From positions 11,370,501-11,434,500 of the forward strand of contig NC_037641.1 of the NCBI RefSeq assembly GCF_003254395.2: 64,000 nucleotides of DNA, given 5' to 3'. This stretch comes from Apis mellifera (taxonomy: Eukaryota; Arthropoda; Insecta; Hymenoptera; Apidae). Under the pieces are notes generated by a model, which worked only from the letters and a program-made list of their open reading frames with translations, was not told the origin of the DNA and made no database searches. A program made the translations under genes and the position numbers. Each line of letters opens with the position of its first letter. Position 1 is the first letter of the stretch. Of the stretch, positions 38,700 through 51,795 are shown one piece after another.

Positions 38700-38890
38700 C
38701 TGGCGGGGCTCGGTTATTGTTCACGTTAATTGATGCGTTATGTTTGATGCCGTTGTGATAGCCATTGTACGCGGGGTGTCCACTGATAACTGAGTTACCG
38801 ACTGCGGCGGCCAGAGTGCACTCAAACCTAATTATCTCGGCCCAACTGCGACTGCCGCATTGCGTTCCCGGTGAAATCGCGCGCGCCACA
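38700..38890. other. Repeat-poor intronic island (candidate enhancer)
   Basis: About 190 bases with no simple repeats and several A/T cores (GTTAATTGATGCG, CTAATTATCTC). It ends at a (TTCG)n array. The regulatory role is inference. Confidence 0.25.
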
Positions 38891-38900
38891 TGGCTCGCTG

Positions 38901-39092
38901 ATCGTTCGTTCGTTCGTTCGTTCCCTCCGAAATAACCGCCGCCTTCTATTTCCCCCGTTCTCGCTTTCCATCATACGCGGAAATACGCGCAATCTACGCT
39001 TATACCTCGCTCGACGAGGGGAAGGCAGGGGAAGGCGTCGGAAGAAGGCAATGGTCCGCGAACCAACGAACGAGCGAGCGAGCGAGCGAGCG
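38901..39092. repeat. (TTCG)n and (GAGC)n microsatellites
   Basis: A TTCG array at 38901-38923 and a GAGC array at 39068-39092, with about 145 bases of unrelated sequence between them. Confidence 0.9.
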
Positions 39093-42000
39093 ACAGAGCA
39101 AAGGGAGCGGACGACTCTTCTCTACCGGAAGTTGAACTACAAAGAGTACAAAAGAGGAAAGGTTGACGCGAAAGGATGGAAATAAGAGTGGAGGCGTGGG
39201 GTGTGGAAAGGGAAAGAGGACGGAGGCGTTCGCCCGGAACAAAGAACAAAGGGTGGCCAGCTCTTTCGTTGGCGGTGGCCCGCGGCGCGATTAGGCCGGC
39301 CTTCCAATTAACCGGTCGAAGGTGCTCTCGGGTGCGACCCCGTCGTAAACTCGGCTTGTTTACGCGCCGATTGCGAGACGTGGCGGTGCGCGGCGAACGG
39401 AAGCTCGCCACGATAAATTCCAAAAATCAATTCGGGCGGAGATGGTTTTTCGGCGGGCGGGGAGCAGCCACCGGCGGCGCGGCCGGAGACAAGCCGAGGG
39501 GGCCCCGTTCCTCTCTTTTTTTCTTCCCCCCCATCGCGGCGGCCCCTTTCTCTCAGAACCGAAGAATTCCCATCCGACGCTGTTCTTTATCGTCCGGCCA
39601 ATATTTACGATCGACACCGGGAGTCGCGGATCCTCCGCAATAATTCGATCGTCGCGCGGCGCCCGCGACTGCCACCGCGCGCCATCCCGCCTCGAAATTA
39701 CAAGCCGTGCCTCCCCCCTTTCCCCATTATAAACGTCGTATTTGAAAAAACGTATTTGAAAATTCCTCAAATTTTATAGCTACGGTAAATCGAACGATAC
39801 GATCCACCTTCGTTATAATAACCTTCGATTCCTTGCCTCGTCGGGTACGGAGGGATACTCGCGCGCTCTCTTGACCGAGGGTCGGCCATGGACCACCTTT
39901 CGCCCGGCTATTTCCGCGACTATCGCCTCCTCCTCCTCCTACCTTCGCCTTCGTCTCCTTCGGGTTTCCGTCCCGCGGCTTCGACCCCCTCCCGCCGTAT
40001 ACACACATATCGCAGAAAATTACATTTTGTCGGTTGTAAAGGGAGCGTCGTAAAAATCGTAACGCCGGCGACGCTCACCACGCTCGCTCGCTTCGAAATT
40101 GCACCTCCCCCCATCAACAACATTGCCCCAACGCTTGATAGACCCTTTGCGAAACGTCATTCCGCGCAACGCTTTTACGCCGCACGGCCTTTCAGTCGCG
40201 ATCGAGGAGAGAGGATCCTTCGCCGTTCTTCTCCTTCGTTCTCCCGAAAAAACGTTTCGAATCGTAAAGAGAGACGTCGTGCTTACGGGAGGAGAGATTT
40301 CCCTGAGAGGGAATCGGGAGGAGGTGACCATACGCGCGAGCGCGTCTGTGTCCCCGACACCGCAAAGCCCTGTAATTAAACTCGAGCGTCTTAGACGCGA
40401 AACGTACTTAGCGAGCTTATTCTCTCTCTCTCCCTTCTCGTCTGAGAAACCCTCTTCCGGGTCTCTTGCGCCGCCCGGGATTCTCGCAGCTTTGTGAACC
40501 AAGAGGGATTCTCTTCTGGACGGTCCAGCTAGGTGGAACGAGACTCTCTCTCTTCCTCTCAAGGGCGTTGATGGGTTTTGCAATCCCCCCGAAATAGTAG
40601 AGGATGCCGCGTGTAGTAGCAAGTCGAATCCAGTTTCGAGAATCTGGGCTGGCATCCGGCGAGAAACCGGACAAGAGGAAGAAGAAGATGCCTCCTCGGT
40701 CGTCGCTTTACGGGTTGGAGAGACGCTCTCGACGGAAAGACACGGTTGGAATTCGTGGAAAACTACGACGATGATCGGTCGGTCTAGGATTTAGAAGAGC
40801 AGTTTTCCTCTTTAGCGAAGGGTTGGCGAGCGCTAATGGAGACATATACCCGTGGAATAAAGCGATCGGTTTTCGGGGAACCGCCCCGAGCTTTCTCCCC
40901 GATTGACACGCGATACGTGGTGGCTCGTCGAAACCAGGTTTTCCTCTTTGAGAAAACACCTCGTACACGGTTTCGAATGGAAATCTCGACGGAAGAAAGG
41001 AATCGAGACGGGTGCGAGGGAAGGAACGAGGGAAGGTTTCGAAATCGATCTTCCGGAACGTGTCTTGATCGCGGAGAAGCGGAATTAAAGGGGTCGCCGG
41101 CTCGGTAATTGTCGGCAAATATTAATAACCGCGGCGGGGGCGACAATTCTCTCTCTTCCGAAAGCGAAAGAGAGAGAGAGCGAGGAGAGAAAGCGGCGAC
41201 TTCGCGAGGGTGAACTCACCGAACCGGTTATACTCGAGAGCAAATATATAATGCCTGGATGATTTTCCGACGACGAGAGCAGGCCGTGATTGAAATTCGT
41301 CGACTGGCTTTGACGCAATTACCGCTTCGAGATCGGAGGATCGAACGAATCGAGGGAACGAGAATCGAAGATGGAAGAGGTTTTTGCGGGGCGGGGCGGA
41401 GTTGCGGGCGGTCAAGTTTCTGGAAAAAATTTCAGAGAATTCGTTGCGAAACGAAGCCCCCGAGGTGCTCCGCCATAAGAAGCCCCTGCTCTCGATATCC
41501 TTCCATGCCCGTACGTTCGATCGTTCCCATACCGTTCCCGATTATCTCGCATAATCGCTCGAATCCTAGTCATATCCGTTCGCGGTGCTTCGCGTATTAC
41601 GTGGCCGATCGCTTCGTTCGACCGGCCTTTTTTCCGCTTTCCTTCGTTCCTCGCTCGCGCGCGCAATGGAACAACGCTGGCGGCCGGCTGTTGCCGCAAT
41701 CCTATACGGGAACGATGGATGGACGGATGGAACGCGAGGACGGTTCCGGCGCGAGTGGAGAACGCGCCCTCCTCTCCCCCCGATAGCGTTAGCCACGCGT
41801 GTAACGCGACACCGTCTGCTGGTAGATTGGAGACGACGATCGCCGGCCAGGGAGGTCGGCCGTCTTCCACCTGCCATAATTCCATAGAGTCTCTCCTCTG
41901 CCCGTCCCCCCTTCTCTCCCTTTCGCCCTCTTGAATTACTGGACGCGTCATCGAACGACAAAGAGGTCCCCGGGTGAGAAAGAGAGGAGGCGTTCTCGAA

Positions 42001-45000
42001 CGAGGAGGAGGTATCGAGTTTTGATTTTCTGCGGAGGAAGGGGAGAAACGAACGCGATGGAAAGAATCGGGGAAGTAATCCTCGTGGAAATGAACGCACG
42101 ACAAGACGACGACGACGACGACGAGGAGGAGGATGGTGCACGCGGAAAGGGTTGAAATTCCCTTTGCTGGATGTTTAATGCGGCAATCTGGGGGCGTGAT
42201 AAAGTGCCAAACGAACGCCGAAAGGGAATCGCGAAGCGGCGGTGCGCACGATGAGTGGTGACCGGCCGTTAGCACAATGCTGGCACAAGCCATTACATTG
42301 TATAAACACGGGCGGTGGAGAGTTGGTTTGGTTGGGTTTTGCGGCGCGAATGGAGACGAGAAGAGAGACAGAGAGAGAGAGAGAAGAGGCACTCGAACGG
42401 AGCAGAAACGAAAGGAAAAGAAAAGCGAGAGAGAGAGGGAGGGAGGGAGAGAAAGAGCGCGGTCATTGCGGTCTACGATTGAAACGATCCATCCAACCCT
42501 TCCGGTACTTCTGCAGTTCCTTGCCCTCTCTTTTCTCTCAAACCTCTCAATCCGTTCCCCGCTTTTCTCCTTTTTCCATTCCCTTTGCGGGGATGCCGCC
42601 GTCAAAGAACGACCCGAATGGATCTCGTTTTCCGCGTGTGCCTCCTTCCTATCGCCGCTTCACATCTCTCGGAGACCAACCTCCCCCTCCCGTGGTTTCG
42701 CAAGCCAAGGTGAGGGGGAAGGGCAGAAAAAGAAAAAGAAAAAAAAACGAAGCACGTTCGATCTCGTAGAAGGATCTATCGACGCCGTTTCTCCGTGAAA
42801 CGCGAATTTTTATGGGATGGATCGCGATTATAATTAAATTTAAACGCGGCGGTTTAAAAACGGAAATCGTGTTTTTCGAAATCCGTAGGTATTATATACC
42901 TCGCTGCGATGCAATTTCGCCTCGAAAGGGAAAGAGATACTATCTCGATCCATATTCCATTTCGCGCATTCGCAATTACGCCGACTGTTTTTACCGGTAA
43001 ATACTCGTTTTACTTCTTTTAGAAAATTTAAGAGAAAATTTAAGGTTTCGCGAGCGAAGAAGCCATTTTTTTCCTCGCTCGATGGGACAAACGAGTTCTC
43101 TTTTCCTCCCCCACCCCCCTTCTCGAAGACGAAGAGGCAAAACGCGATGCGTGCGTTCCTTTCGGATTTCGCCAGCTTTCATCGGGTCGTTAAATATTGC
43201 AAGATCTCGTAAGCGCTTGTTGCCTCGACCGCGCCGCGTTGCCGCCCCCTTTCCCTCCTCCTCCTCGCTCCGTTTTGTCGACGGAAAGGAAGAATAACGT
43301 TCTTTGCATACTCGGATTAAAAGGCAAACAGAGTCCTTTGCTTTCGAAAGGGGGGGGCGAGGGGGTGGCGAAGGGGCGGTGGATCCGCGCACGTTTGAAA
43401 GGAAATTTATGGGAATTAATATCGGTTCCCCCGAGAAGAGAGCGCGACGTCGTGCACGGAAGCAGCCTAGAGGTAAAACTCGATTCTAGATGTCTCGGGG
43501 ACTCGCGGAATGCGACATGCACGGGAGGGAGGGAACTTTAAGAATTTAATTCGTACACCGTTAGGGGAGGAGGGAAGGAGCAAGTTGTTTCTCATTCCTC
43601 CTCCGCCGCCGTTAAGTTGGAGAAGCTTCTCTCTCTCTCTCTTTTCTCCCTTCTTCCTTCCGTCTATCCATCTTTCAGATTGAAAAACCTAAAAAAAAAA
43701 AAAAAGAAAAGAATAGGAAATCATTCGCGTAATCTTCGTTTAGATTCCTCTCTCCGTTTCTCGTGGTCACGAGGTGAAAACGGTCGACACGTACGACGAA
43801 AAATCACCATTAAGCAGGCGCACGTTTCCCAGGGGATGCTCCCGCCGGTTTCCTCGCGCCGCCTGGGGATGATATTAAACGCGATAAACTAAAACAGTTC
43901 TGGCCGTGGAGCGCTGCGGGATCCCGACACCCTCCCGATCGCCCGTGTTTTCTCATGTTTTTCTCCTTTCTTTTTTTTTCTTTCGGCGGAAAAATGAAAC
44001 GTCACGCGCCGTGCCCCGTCCCCCCCCCCTCTTCCCCCGTGCGTGTATCGATACACACAGGGGAGGCGAGAAAACAGCGGGGGGTCCTCCTCCCTTCGAG
44101 TACGGGGCGCCACAGGCTGCCGAAAGAGGGGAAAGAAAAAGAAAAGAAAACAAGAGAAAAAGAAAAACAAAAATGGAACAATGCCCCGCTTTTAACGGAG
44201 AAAACATCTTCGCCGTAATTCGTGAATATTTGACGAAATTCTTACGCCGTATTCGGATTGTGCGCAGATGGCGCTCGTTCCTTCGCTGCGAGATATAAAA
44301 AAGGAGATTCTAGGGGGAGGAGGAAGGGAGGGGGAATATAATATCGGACAACAAGAGGAGGGGTGGCTCTTACGCGACTGCGAATCGAAATTACCCGGTT
44401 CGAATCGGGCGTTCTACGCGCGAAAAAGGTCGGGATAGTTTCACCCCGGCCGAGAGGGGGCACACAGGTGAAGCAGGCACGGGAGAGAAGACCCCTGCCT
44501 CCCGAGATCGAGAGCGGGCCATTTAAAAAAATAACCCGGCATTAGAAAGTCTCCCCGGTTTTATTTTATCGGCCCGGACCCCGCCGATTACCACGATAAC
44601 CATCTAGCTAATGTTTTTTTCGAACTTTGCATCGCCACCACCGCCTTTGCCAAAGGCGCAACGCTCGCTCCCATTATATTTAACGCGATTCCTTCGATTC
44701 GACCTGTCCCCCTATTCTTTTTCTCTCTCTCTCTCTCTCTTTCTTTCTCCTTTTCTTTTCTCTTCGCTTATTTTCCGATCGAATCCATTTCCCTCGTTTC
44801 GAAATGCTAGCCTTCCAAAACGCGAAAAGACGAGTCGCGAATTCCGGCACGGGTCGAGGTCCGTTCGAGCAGAAGAGAATGTCTCTACGATTCTCCCCCT
44901 CCTCCTTCCTCTTCCTCCCTCCGGTTTACCGGTTTCGTATCGCTTTCGATGGCGGAGACGAGCTGGGACGTGGATGGGAACACATAATCCTGATATCTGT

Positions 45001-48000
45001 CGGTTTTCGGGCAATAAAACACGCGTCGTATAGAACCTGCCCCCTGCGAAAACTGGCGCTGCACGGTGCCGATAAAGGAACGACCGCCAGATACGGATCC
45101 CCTCGCGTCCCATTCCATTCGGAGAAGAAACTTTTGTCAGCTCGTATTCCTTCCTCTTTTTTTTCTCTTTTTCCTTTCCTTCCTTTCTTTCTTTCTTTCT
45201 TCCTTCCTTCGTTTGCTGCTTACTCGGAACGGCCGAGTAATTGACCAATCCTCGTAACGGGCATCGAGGTCGATCGACGAGCCGTTAACGGACGAGCGTG
45301 CGCGCGAAATGCGTTATCACGGCGTGCCCCTATCATCCCGCTCGATCAACGATCATACTTACCCGATAATATTATATAAATCGGGCCAAATTAATGTATG
45401 CCGGTCGTAATCCGGCAACCGATTGCTACCTTTAAAACAATTATCCGGGAATAGACGCGAGTATCCTCTCTTTTCTCCAACTCCAATATCGAATCCTCCT
45501 CTCTTTTTTTTCCTCTCTCCTCGTTTACGCCTCGATCGATTCGTCAGGGACGAGCACGCAACGGACTCGTTCCATTTCCTTTTTTCATTTTCTTTCCTTT
45601 CCTTTCCTTGCCCCCCTCCTTCCTTCGATTCGATTCGGGGAACAAAACGCCTTCGCTTCGAGAGCAAAACGTTCCTTCCTCCGCGCTATTACGTTTCCGC
45701 GCGTCGCTGGACCGAGCCAGTAACCAGATCGGCCGGTTTCGAATGACCCACGCTCTCCCACCTCGAGGAGTAAACATTTTCGTATTGGTTGACGTAATTC
45801 AACCGCCGCTGTTCGCACACGCTTCCCAAAACTGGCGAGACCACACCTGGGTGGCGAGGGGTGGCCGCTTCTTCGATCGCTTCGCTTTCTCCTCCTTCGC
45901 CCCCGCTCCCTTCCGCTTCTTCGCCGCCTGCGTTTCGTTTCTCGCGTTACCGTCCAACTTCTTCTCTCATTTAACGCAGATCTAAAACGATGAACGGAAG
46001 AGAGAGAGAGAGAGAGAGAAAGAGAGATCTGGCGAGAGACGTGCTTACGTACACAACGGATGTTAATAGGATAAATTAGTTTGTCCTATGGAAACAGACG
46101 AGAGCGGCGAGACGAAGCAGACGCGCTTCTTCTTCTTCCTCCTCCTCCTCTTCTTATTCGTCCTCTTCGAACGAGCCATTTCTTCGTTGGAAAAAAAAAA
46201 GGTATCAACCGCGCAAAGAGGATTTCCACCCCCGGTATATCTCGCCTCCGGATACAGGCTATCCCGATATCGGATAAAAGAATAATACGTAAAAGCGAAA
46301 AGCTTTCGACTTTACGACGTCCCTACCCTACCCGTTTACGGAGTGTAGGAGAAGGAAGGGAAACGCGGTTGACCCTTCCCTCCCCCTATCTCTCTCCCTC
46401 TTTCTCTCTCTCTCTCCCTGTCGGGGATGTTTCCCAAACTGGCAAACTGGATTCCGATGACCGATCTCCATTTCCATATGGGTCACGGAGTGGAAGAAAA
46501 GGAGGGTGGCGAAAAGTTGTCGCCGCAAAATTGATATTTGAACGAGGGGCGACCCCTCGGGTGCGTGCGCGAGCGAGGGGAGGGCGAGAGGGAAGGTAGA
46601 ATCCGTCCGCGAGGGATGGATGGATCGATCGATCGTTGGAAAAAAGGCGAACGAAAAAAACCTCCATCCCTTCCCGCCATTGAGGGCGAGGAAGAAAGAG
46701 AGAAGGAGAGAAGAAGAGACGAAGGAGAGAAGCGGAAGAGCGCGCTCGGTTCGCGGTTTCGTCGATTAGGGCCGTCCTTTCGGACGGGCTCGGCCGGGCA
46801 TTCGAGGAGCCCGGGCGAAATTAGCATTCGCACAGGATACACGGTCTAACTGGTATCGACGCTCGTCGGACTATAATCGTACGCGGCGTGGCTTAATATT
46901 ATTCACCAGACGGCTTTTGTATGGATATCGTGGAGCACAGATGCTGTCCGTCCGGAGGAGGAGGAGGAGGAGGAGGAGAGGCCGTGGTGCTCCCGCGTCT
47001 CGAGTAGGTGCGTAAGAACCCCTTTAAACGCCGGCTAACGGCTGTTCCCCGGCCCCTCGAGGACTCGTATTCGGCCTCAAGATTACGCGCTTGTCCAGAC
47101 GCCGTACAGTTCATCCGCCTTCATGAATCGTAATTACGCATTAAGTGCGCGCGTTCCTAATCTTCCCCGCCCTCCTCCCCCCCTTCCCCTCCTCCATACC
47201 CCTTTCTAAAACTCTAGATCGCGACCGTTGGGGCCGTTCGAGGATCGTTAACGAGCCACCGCCTTCTCCCTCTCTCTCTCTCGATTCGATCTCAAGATGT
47301 CGTGATAGAACGTCGCATCGAGAAACGTAAACGGAATCTGTGAACTCGAACTACTTGGCGAGGCGTTATTAATTTGAGACGGTGTTATTAATTTTTTCCC
47401 AACCACGATCCCGACGGTCATCGACTAGGCCGCGGGCTAGGAAGGAAGGAACGAAGGAAGGAAAGAGAGAGCGAGCGAGTGCTCCAGGTGGCGGGAATGG
47501 TCAATATAACCTCAAAATGTAAATCATATTGCTATTTCCCGGAGGGACTGTTCTCTCTCGCTTGCGGAAGGAGGGACGCGTATTAAACGCGAGCCTCGGT
47601 AAGACGACCGGCCTCTATATTAGTTTCTGCGGGTTTCCCTATTGGATTTGCCCCGTCGCGTTTCCCCCGATTGTTTACGCGACCGGCCGCTAATTCCGCC
47701 GGATAGGCGACGACTTCGAAACAGGCCCGAAGCGACAACCCGAACGCGCGAGCCAACCCGACCAGATCTCCAAGGATTCCGAGCGGGGCCGGATCGATAT
47801 CGTTCCGGATCCAGTTCGCTATCTCGAACGTCGTAGGCGTCGAGCCTTCGACGTGGGTAGTCTCCGCGCGGACACCGATTTCTGATCCAGCGCACAGCGG
47901 TAGCTGATGTGTTATGACGTGTCCAGAGAGCGAGAGAGAAAGAGACCTCTCTTCTTTTCCCTTCCACTTTTCGAACGCGTCATCCGATCGACCAAGGTAC

Positions 48001-48832
48001 TCTCCTATTCGCGATACCCTTCGACCTGGAATCTGGACCGCGATCGAAGCGATCGACGGTTCTTCTCGAACGATATCGCCACGATCTCTGATTCCGTTCG
48101 CTCCTGCTTTCTTTCTCTCGAGCGCTGTAAAACAAGACAACAAGGTTTACTATACTCTTCCCTCGATTTCATTGAAAAATTGCACGATTACATAGATCGA
48201 GATTGAAACAGATTGGATAAAGGAGAGGAGAGATCGTTATTGTCCGCGAAGCGATATAAACACGGAGACGAATTCCTTTTTCCGAGTAGTCGAGGGGAAA
48301 GAGACGTCTCGATCGGCTTCGAAACGGAAAAGGAAGCGGAAAAGGAGCGGATTGGGAGAGGGGAGGAAGAAGTTTCGGGATCGTAGGTGGAAATCGGTGG
48401 CGAAGCAGCCCCGGATCGGGGCGATTCTTCGGCAGGCTCGCGTGTATCCTTAGTATGCAACGTATGCAGTCGGTTGTTACCGAAGGAGTGGTTTGCCGAG
48501 CGGCCAATGGCGAGTGCTCGAGCTAATTCTAGGGTGCCGCAGCCGCGCCATCTTTGCATCATAATGCTGCGCCCCCCGCTTCTCCCTCGTACCCCACAAG
48601 CCCCGCTCCTACCACCGGAGAGAGAAGTCTGTCCCCCTTCTTCCCACCCGCCACCGCCGTACTTTGCTTCGCGTCCCTCCTCCTCCGCCTCCTTCTCCTC
48701 CTCCTCCTCCTCCTCCTCCTCCTTCTCTCCGCACCCTCGCGCTTTCTCCTTACCCTCCCGTCGTTGCACACCTATTCGACAAACCGGCAGAGAAGACCGG
48801 CATCCGAGGACTCGGCGAGAGAGCGTCCAACT

Positions 48833-48901
48833 TACGTACGTACGTATCTATGTATGTATGTATGTACGTACATATGTATGGAAGTACGTACGTACGTATG
48901 T
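48833..48901. repeat. Compound (GTAC)/(TATG) tetranucleotide array
   Basis: About 70 bases of alternating TACG, TATG and GTAC units. The array is nearly self-complementary, so it reads open on both strands as Thr/Tyr/Val/Cys or Tyr/Ile/His/Thr repeats. Confidence 0.95.
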
Positions 48902-50439
48902 GTCGAGAAAGGGAAAAGGAGAGGAGAGGTGGAGACCGTATTCTCGACGAAAGTCGGCGAGAGCGAGAAAGTGAAGGACGGTGAAAGACAAAGGGAAGAC
49001 AGGTATAGCTGGATCGTAGAGGGGGCAAAGGGGTTGTCTGCGCCTTGTCTGCCGGGAATCAATCACGGTATCAGTGACGCTCAACCGCTGTCCACCTGTC
49101 GATCGTGTGAAAAACATCTCCCTCGAAACCTGGCCAACTTATCATTTGTCGATGTTCTTTCTTTCTTTGCGTTTCGAAGCGGCCCGTCATTCTTTGCATC
49201 GAGATTCCTCGACTTTTCGTAATGTTTTGCAGTCTCGTGGCGGAGTGAAAAAAAAAAATGACGATGCACTCGTTAAGCCGGTGACGAGACTAATTGGACG
49301 TTAACTACCGACTTCCCCCCTTAAACACAGTGGCGGAGGAAAGGGTACAGTTATCGTTTTCCGCCGTGTTCCGCGAAATCGAATCCATCGATCGTAGGGA
49401 ACGAGGCAGCAAATCGAAACGAGGCGAATCGCGGCACGATCGAGGCTCGGACAACAATGCCCGCAACGGGGCTCGATCGCGAGAGATCGGGCACGAGAGC
49501 GGCGTTGCGGGAGCGGGGGTGATCCCGGCCAAGGCACAATGGCCGGACGCGGCGGCGGTTCGCAATAATGGAAAATAATTAAAGCGGGTAGAAGGAGGGG
49601 GAGGGGGCGGGTTCAAACGCGCCGACCCGAGATCTGCCTCGACGATCCGCCCGTCTGCGAAAACCTGCGTCCGACCATGTCCAATGCGTCTCGTCGCGAA
49701 CCAATTTCTTCGAATTCGAGCGGATCCTCCAAGCCTCGATAATTTTTACGACGAATTTTACTCGATAACGATGGACGAAGAGAATAACGCAGGGACGGAC
49801 AGGAAATCGATCGAGGAGGAATAATTCGAGGCACGGCTGTTAAACCTTATTAAAAAGCGGTACGCTGCGACTCGATCGTTACATCTCGTTGAGATAAAGT
49901 AATCAACGAATGCAGATAAAAAAATGGTTGCAGTTCGCAAAACGGAGAGAGAGAGGGGGGGAGAAGGGGGAACCGGTTTAACCGGGCGACCGATTCGTAG
50001 ATGGATCGATCGATAAGTGGACCGATCGATCGATCGATCGACCGACGTCGATCTCGGCGGATCGTGGTGGACGGCCGCGCACGGTAGCGAAACGGACCCA
50101 TCAGACCCCCGCTTAGACGCGTGTTCGAGGTCCGAGGCCCCCTGCACGGCCGCCCGTGAAACCCCCCGCGGTACAATGATACGCCAAGATAATTTCGTTC
50201 GACTTTGACCGCGCAGGGGTTCCACCACCTGGGGGAACGCTCGACCATCTTCGGTCCCCGTCGTTAAGTCGTTTTGACAGGTGTCCGTCCGAGGGGAGAC
50301 GCGCACGCGACATCCGTCCCCCCCTCCTCTCCTTCCCCGACGAAGAGGCGAATCGTCCCCTTCGCCCGTCTTTCGAATGCTCGAAACAGCGCCAACCACT
50401 TCCTCCCACTTTCTTCACCTCGGTGATTTCTGATTCCAG

Positions 50440-50586
50440 TGATGTACCAAAAACGGCTAAAGAAAGAACGAAGGGCGAGGAAACGCCTGCAGGAGCAACT
50501 GGACCTGGAGATCAAGAGGCGCACGCAGCTCGAGGAGGCGTTGAAGGCAACGGGGGCTTCCTCCGAGCAAGTCAGAGCGATTACCG
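50440..50586 (+). CDS. dac: dachshund exon E5: basic coiled coil of DachBox-C, 147 nt
   Basis: The acceptor is TTTCTGATTCCAG and the donor ACCG|GTAAGT. The exon is phase 1 at both ends and encodes 49 residues. It reads VMYQKRLKKERRARKRLQEQ, LDLEIKRRTQLEEALKATGA and SSEQVRAIT. The strongly basic KKERRARKRLQEQ block and the following acidic/basic heptads match DACH1/2 (QKRLKKEKKAKRKLQEALEF) and complete the conserved coiled coil. Its in-frame methionine (50442) is not a start, because the frame continues through the splice from E4. Confidence 0.97.
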
Positions 50587-51540
50587 GTAAGTATCGGTTC
50601 CGAGTGAAAATGGAGCGGGAAAGGAGGCGACTTGGCGCACGTGCTTGCTCCGCGATTATCGAGATATCGAGAAGAGAAACGGAGAAAGAGAGGAGGAGAG
50701 AAAGAAACGGGAGAGAATTTCCATCTCTCGTTCTCTCTCTCTTTCTCTCTCTCTATCTATCTATCTCCCCACCCCCTCCCCCTTCCGTCATCCAGGATTT
50801 TCGAGTTGATTCTTCGGAGGCCGAGCCCCCCCTTGGAGGGGGGCTAGCGGGTGATCTCGGGAATAATTTAATTAATACGAGGCGGGGAGCCAGAGAGCAA
50901 ACAGGCTGACACCCGACGGAATACGATTCCTTACTTATCCCCTTATCGAAGAGGCGGAAGGGGGAAAGATCTTTGCGCTCTCCTCCCTCCCCCGTTTTCG
51001 TTTCGAACGAAACGCTGGGTCTCTCGAATCTTCTCGACGCTCCTCTCTTTCCCGATTCCTCACCTCGAGCAGTGAACCACGAGTCGCGAGGGCAAGAGGA
51101 GGAGGAGGAGAAGGAGGAGGTAGCGCGGTGCTGCGTTCCCTCTCCCACTCCACTCCACCCCCTCCTGTCACTAACAAAACTCGAGCGCGAGGTTGAAACC
51201 CTTTAAGTGAAATATCTTATTCCGATATAGAGAACGAGCGGCGAGCCAGGAATCCTATTCGCGTCGCAACTTGTGCCGCTACTTCCCCGTCGCTGCTGAT
51301 TAACCCTGTCAGACGCAGGGAAGTAGCGATACTAATTTCGAACGAAACGGAGAGCACGCGAATTCGAAGCGATTCCTCCGAGGGGTCGTCGCATTACCCG
51401 CTCCCTTCCCTTCCTCCACCTCCTATCCACTCCCTTCCACTCTTTGCCGATCAAATCGAAAAACCGCGCGCGTTCTCTGTTTTCTTCTTTTTTTCTGATC
51501 TTATTCGTTTTTGTTTCCCTTGAACCGCCATCTGGTTTAG
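50587..51540 (+). other. dac intron 5 (0.95 kb)
   Basis: Phase-1 intron, GA/CT-tract rich, with a (TCTA)n stretch at 50752-50767. The acceptor at its end is CATCTGGTTTAG, after a T-rich stretch (51480-51520). No other feature was seen. Confidence 0.88.
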
Positions 51541-51795
51541 AAAACGTGACGGTGGAGGCACGCACGAGTTCGGAGCCACCGGAAGCCAGTCCGGTACACT
51601 CGCAGTCGCAGCAACAGCCTTCGCAGCAACAGTCGTCCCAGCAACCCCTTCAACAGCAGCAACAGGCCCAACAGTACAGGGAGGCCCAGGTGCCGCGCCC
51701 CTCCCAACAACCCTCCACCCCCGAGAAACCGGCATGGGGATACGGGTTGGACCTGATCGGCAGCCAAGCGTCCGCCTTCTGGCAGAACTACCAAG
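51541..51795 (+). CDS. dac: dachshund exon E6: glutamine-rich segment and aromatic motif, 255 nt
   Basis: The acceptor is CTGGTTTAG and the donor CAAG|GTCAGT. The exon is phase 1 at both ends and encodes 85 residues. It opens ENVTVEARTSSEPPEASPVH, then a Gln/Ser/Pro-rich tract (QSQQQPSQQQSSQQPLQQQQ) built from CAG and CAA codons, and ends GYGLDLIGSQASAFWQNYQ. Vertebrate DACH proteins have only a short linker at this place (from family knowledge), so this looks like an insect-type insertion between the coiled coil and the C-terminal tail. The aromatic end (WGYG, FWQNY) is not low complexity and may be a conserved short motif. The codon mixture and clean splice borders support coding. Because its length is a multiple of three, it could be a cassette exon. 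Confidence 0.9.

Larger units (their letters stand above)
27466..50439 (+). other. dac intron 4 (23.0 kb), no second gene recognised
   Basis: Phase-1 intron and the largest gap between exons here. It is dominated by CT/GA tracts and microsatellites: A-run 28702-28727, (TA)n 32798-32817, (GA)n 34255-34281, (TTCG)n 38901-38923, (GAGC)n 39068-39092 and (TATG/GTAC)n 48833-48901. Long open frames on both strands, up to about 400 codons on the minus strand at 41412-42605, translate to Ser/Leu/Arg/Pro-rich low-complexity sequence and are not supported as genes. Repeat-poor islands near 31100-31370, 36370-36740 and 38700-38890 are the best candidates for conserved enhancers. Long introns with enhancers are typical of developmental regulators, but function here is inference. 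Confidence 0.85.

Noticed and set aside
41412..42605. Minus-strand open frame of nearly 400 codons inside intron 4
   Set aside because: The translation is dominated by Ser/Leu/Arg/Pro runs from CT/GA tracts, with no domain and no splice or promoter context. Long frames are expected by chance in this GC-rich, stop-poor DNA.
44380..44430. GGTTCGAATCG resembling a tRNA B box
   Set aside because: No matching A box or acceptor stem at the right distance; TTCGA words are common in this DNA.
48833..48901. Tetranucleotide array as a CRISPR-like or coding repeat
   Set aside because: Units are 4 bp with no spacers, and both strands read open only because of the repeat. It is a plain microsatellite.
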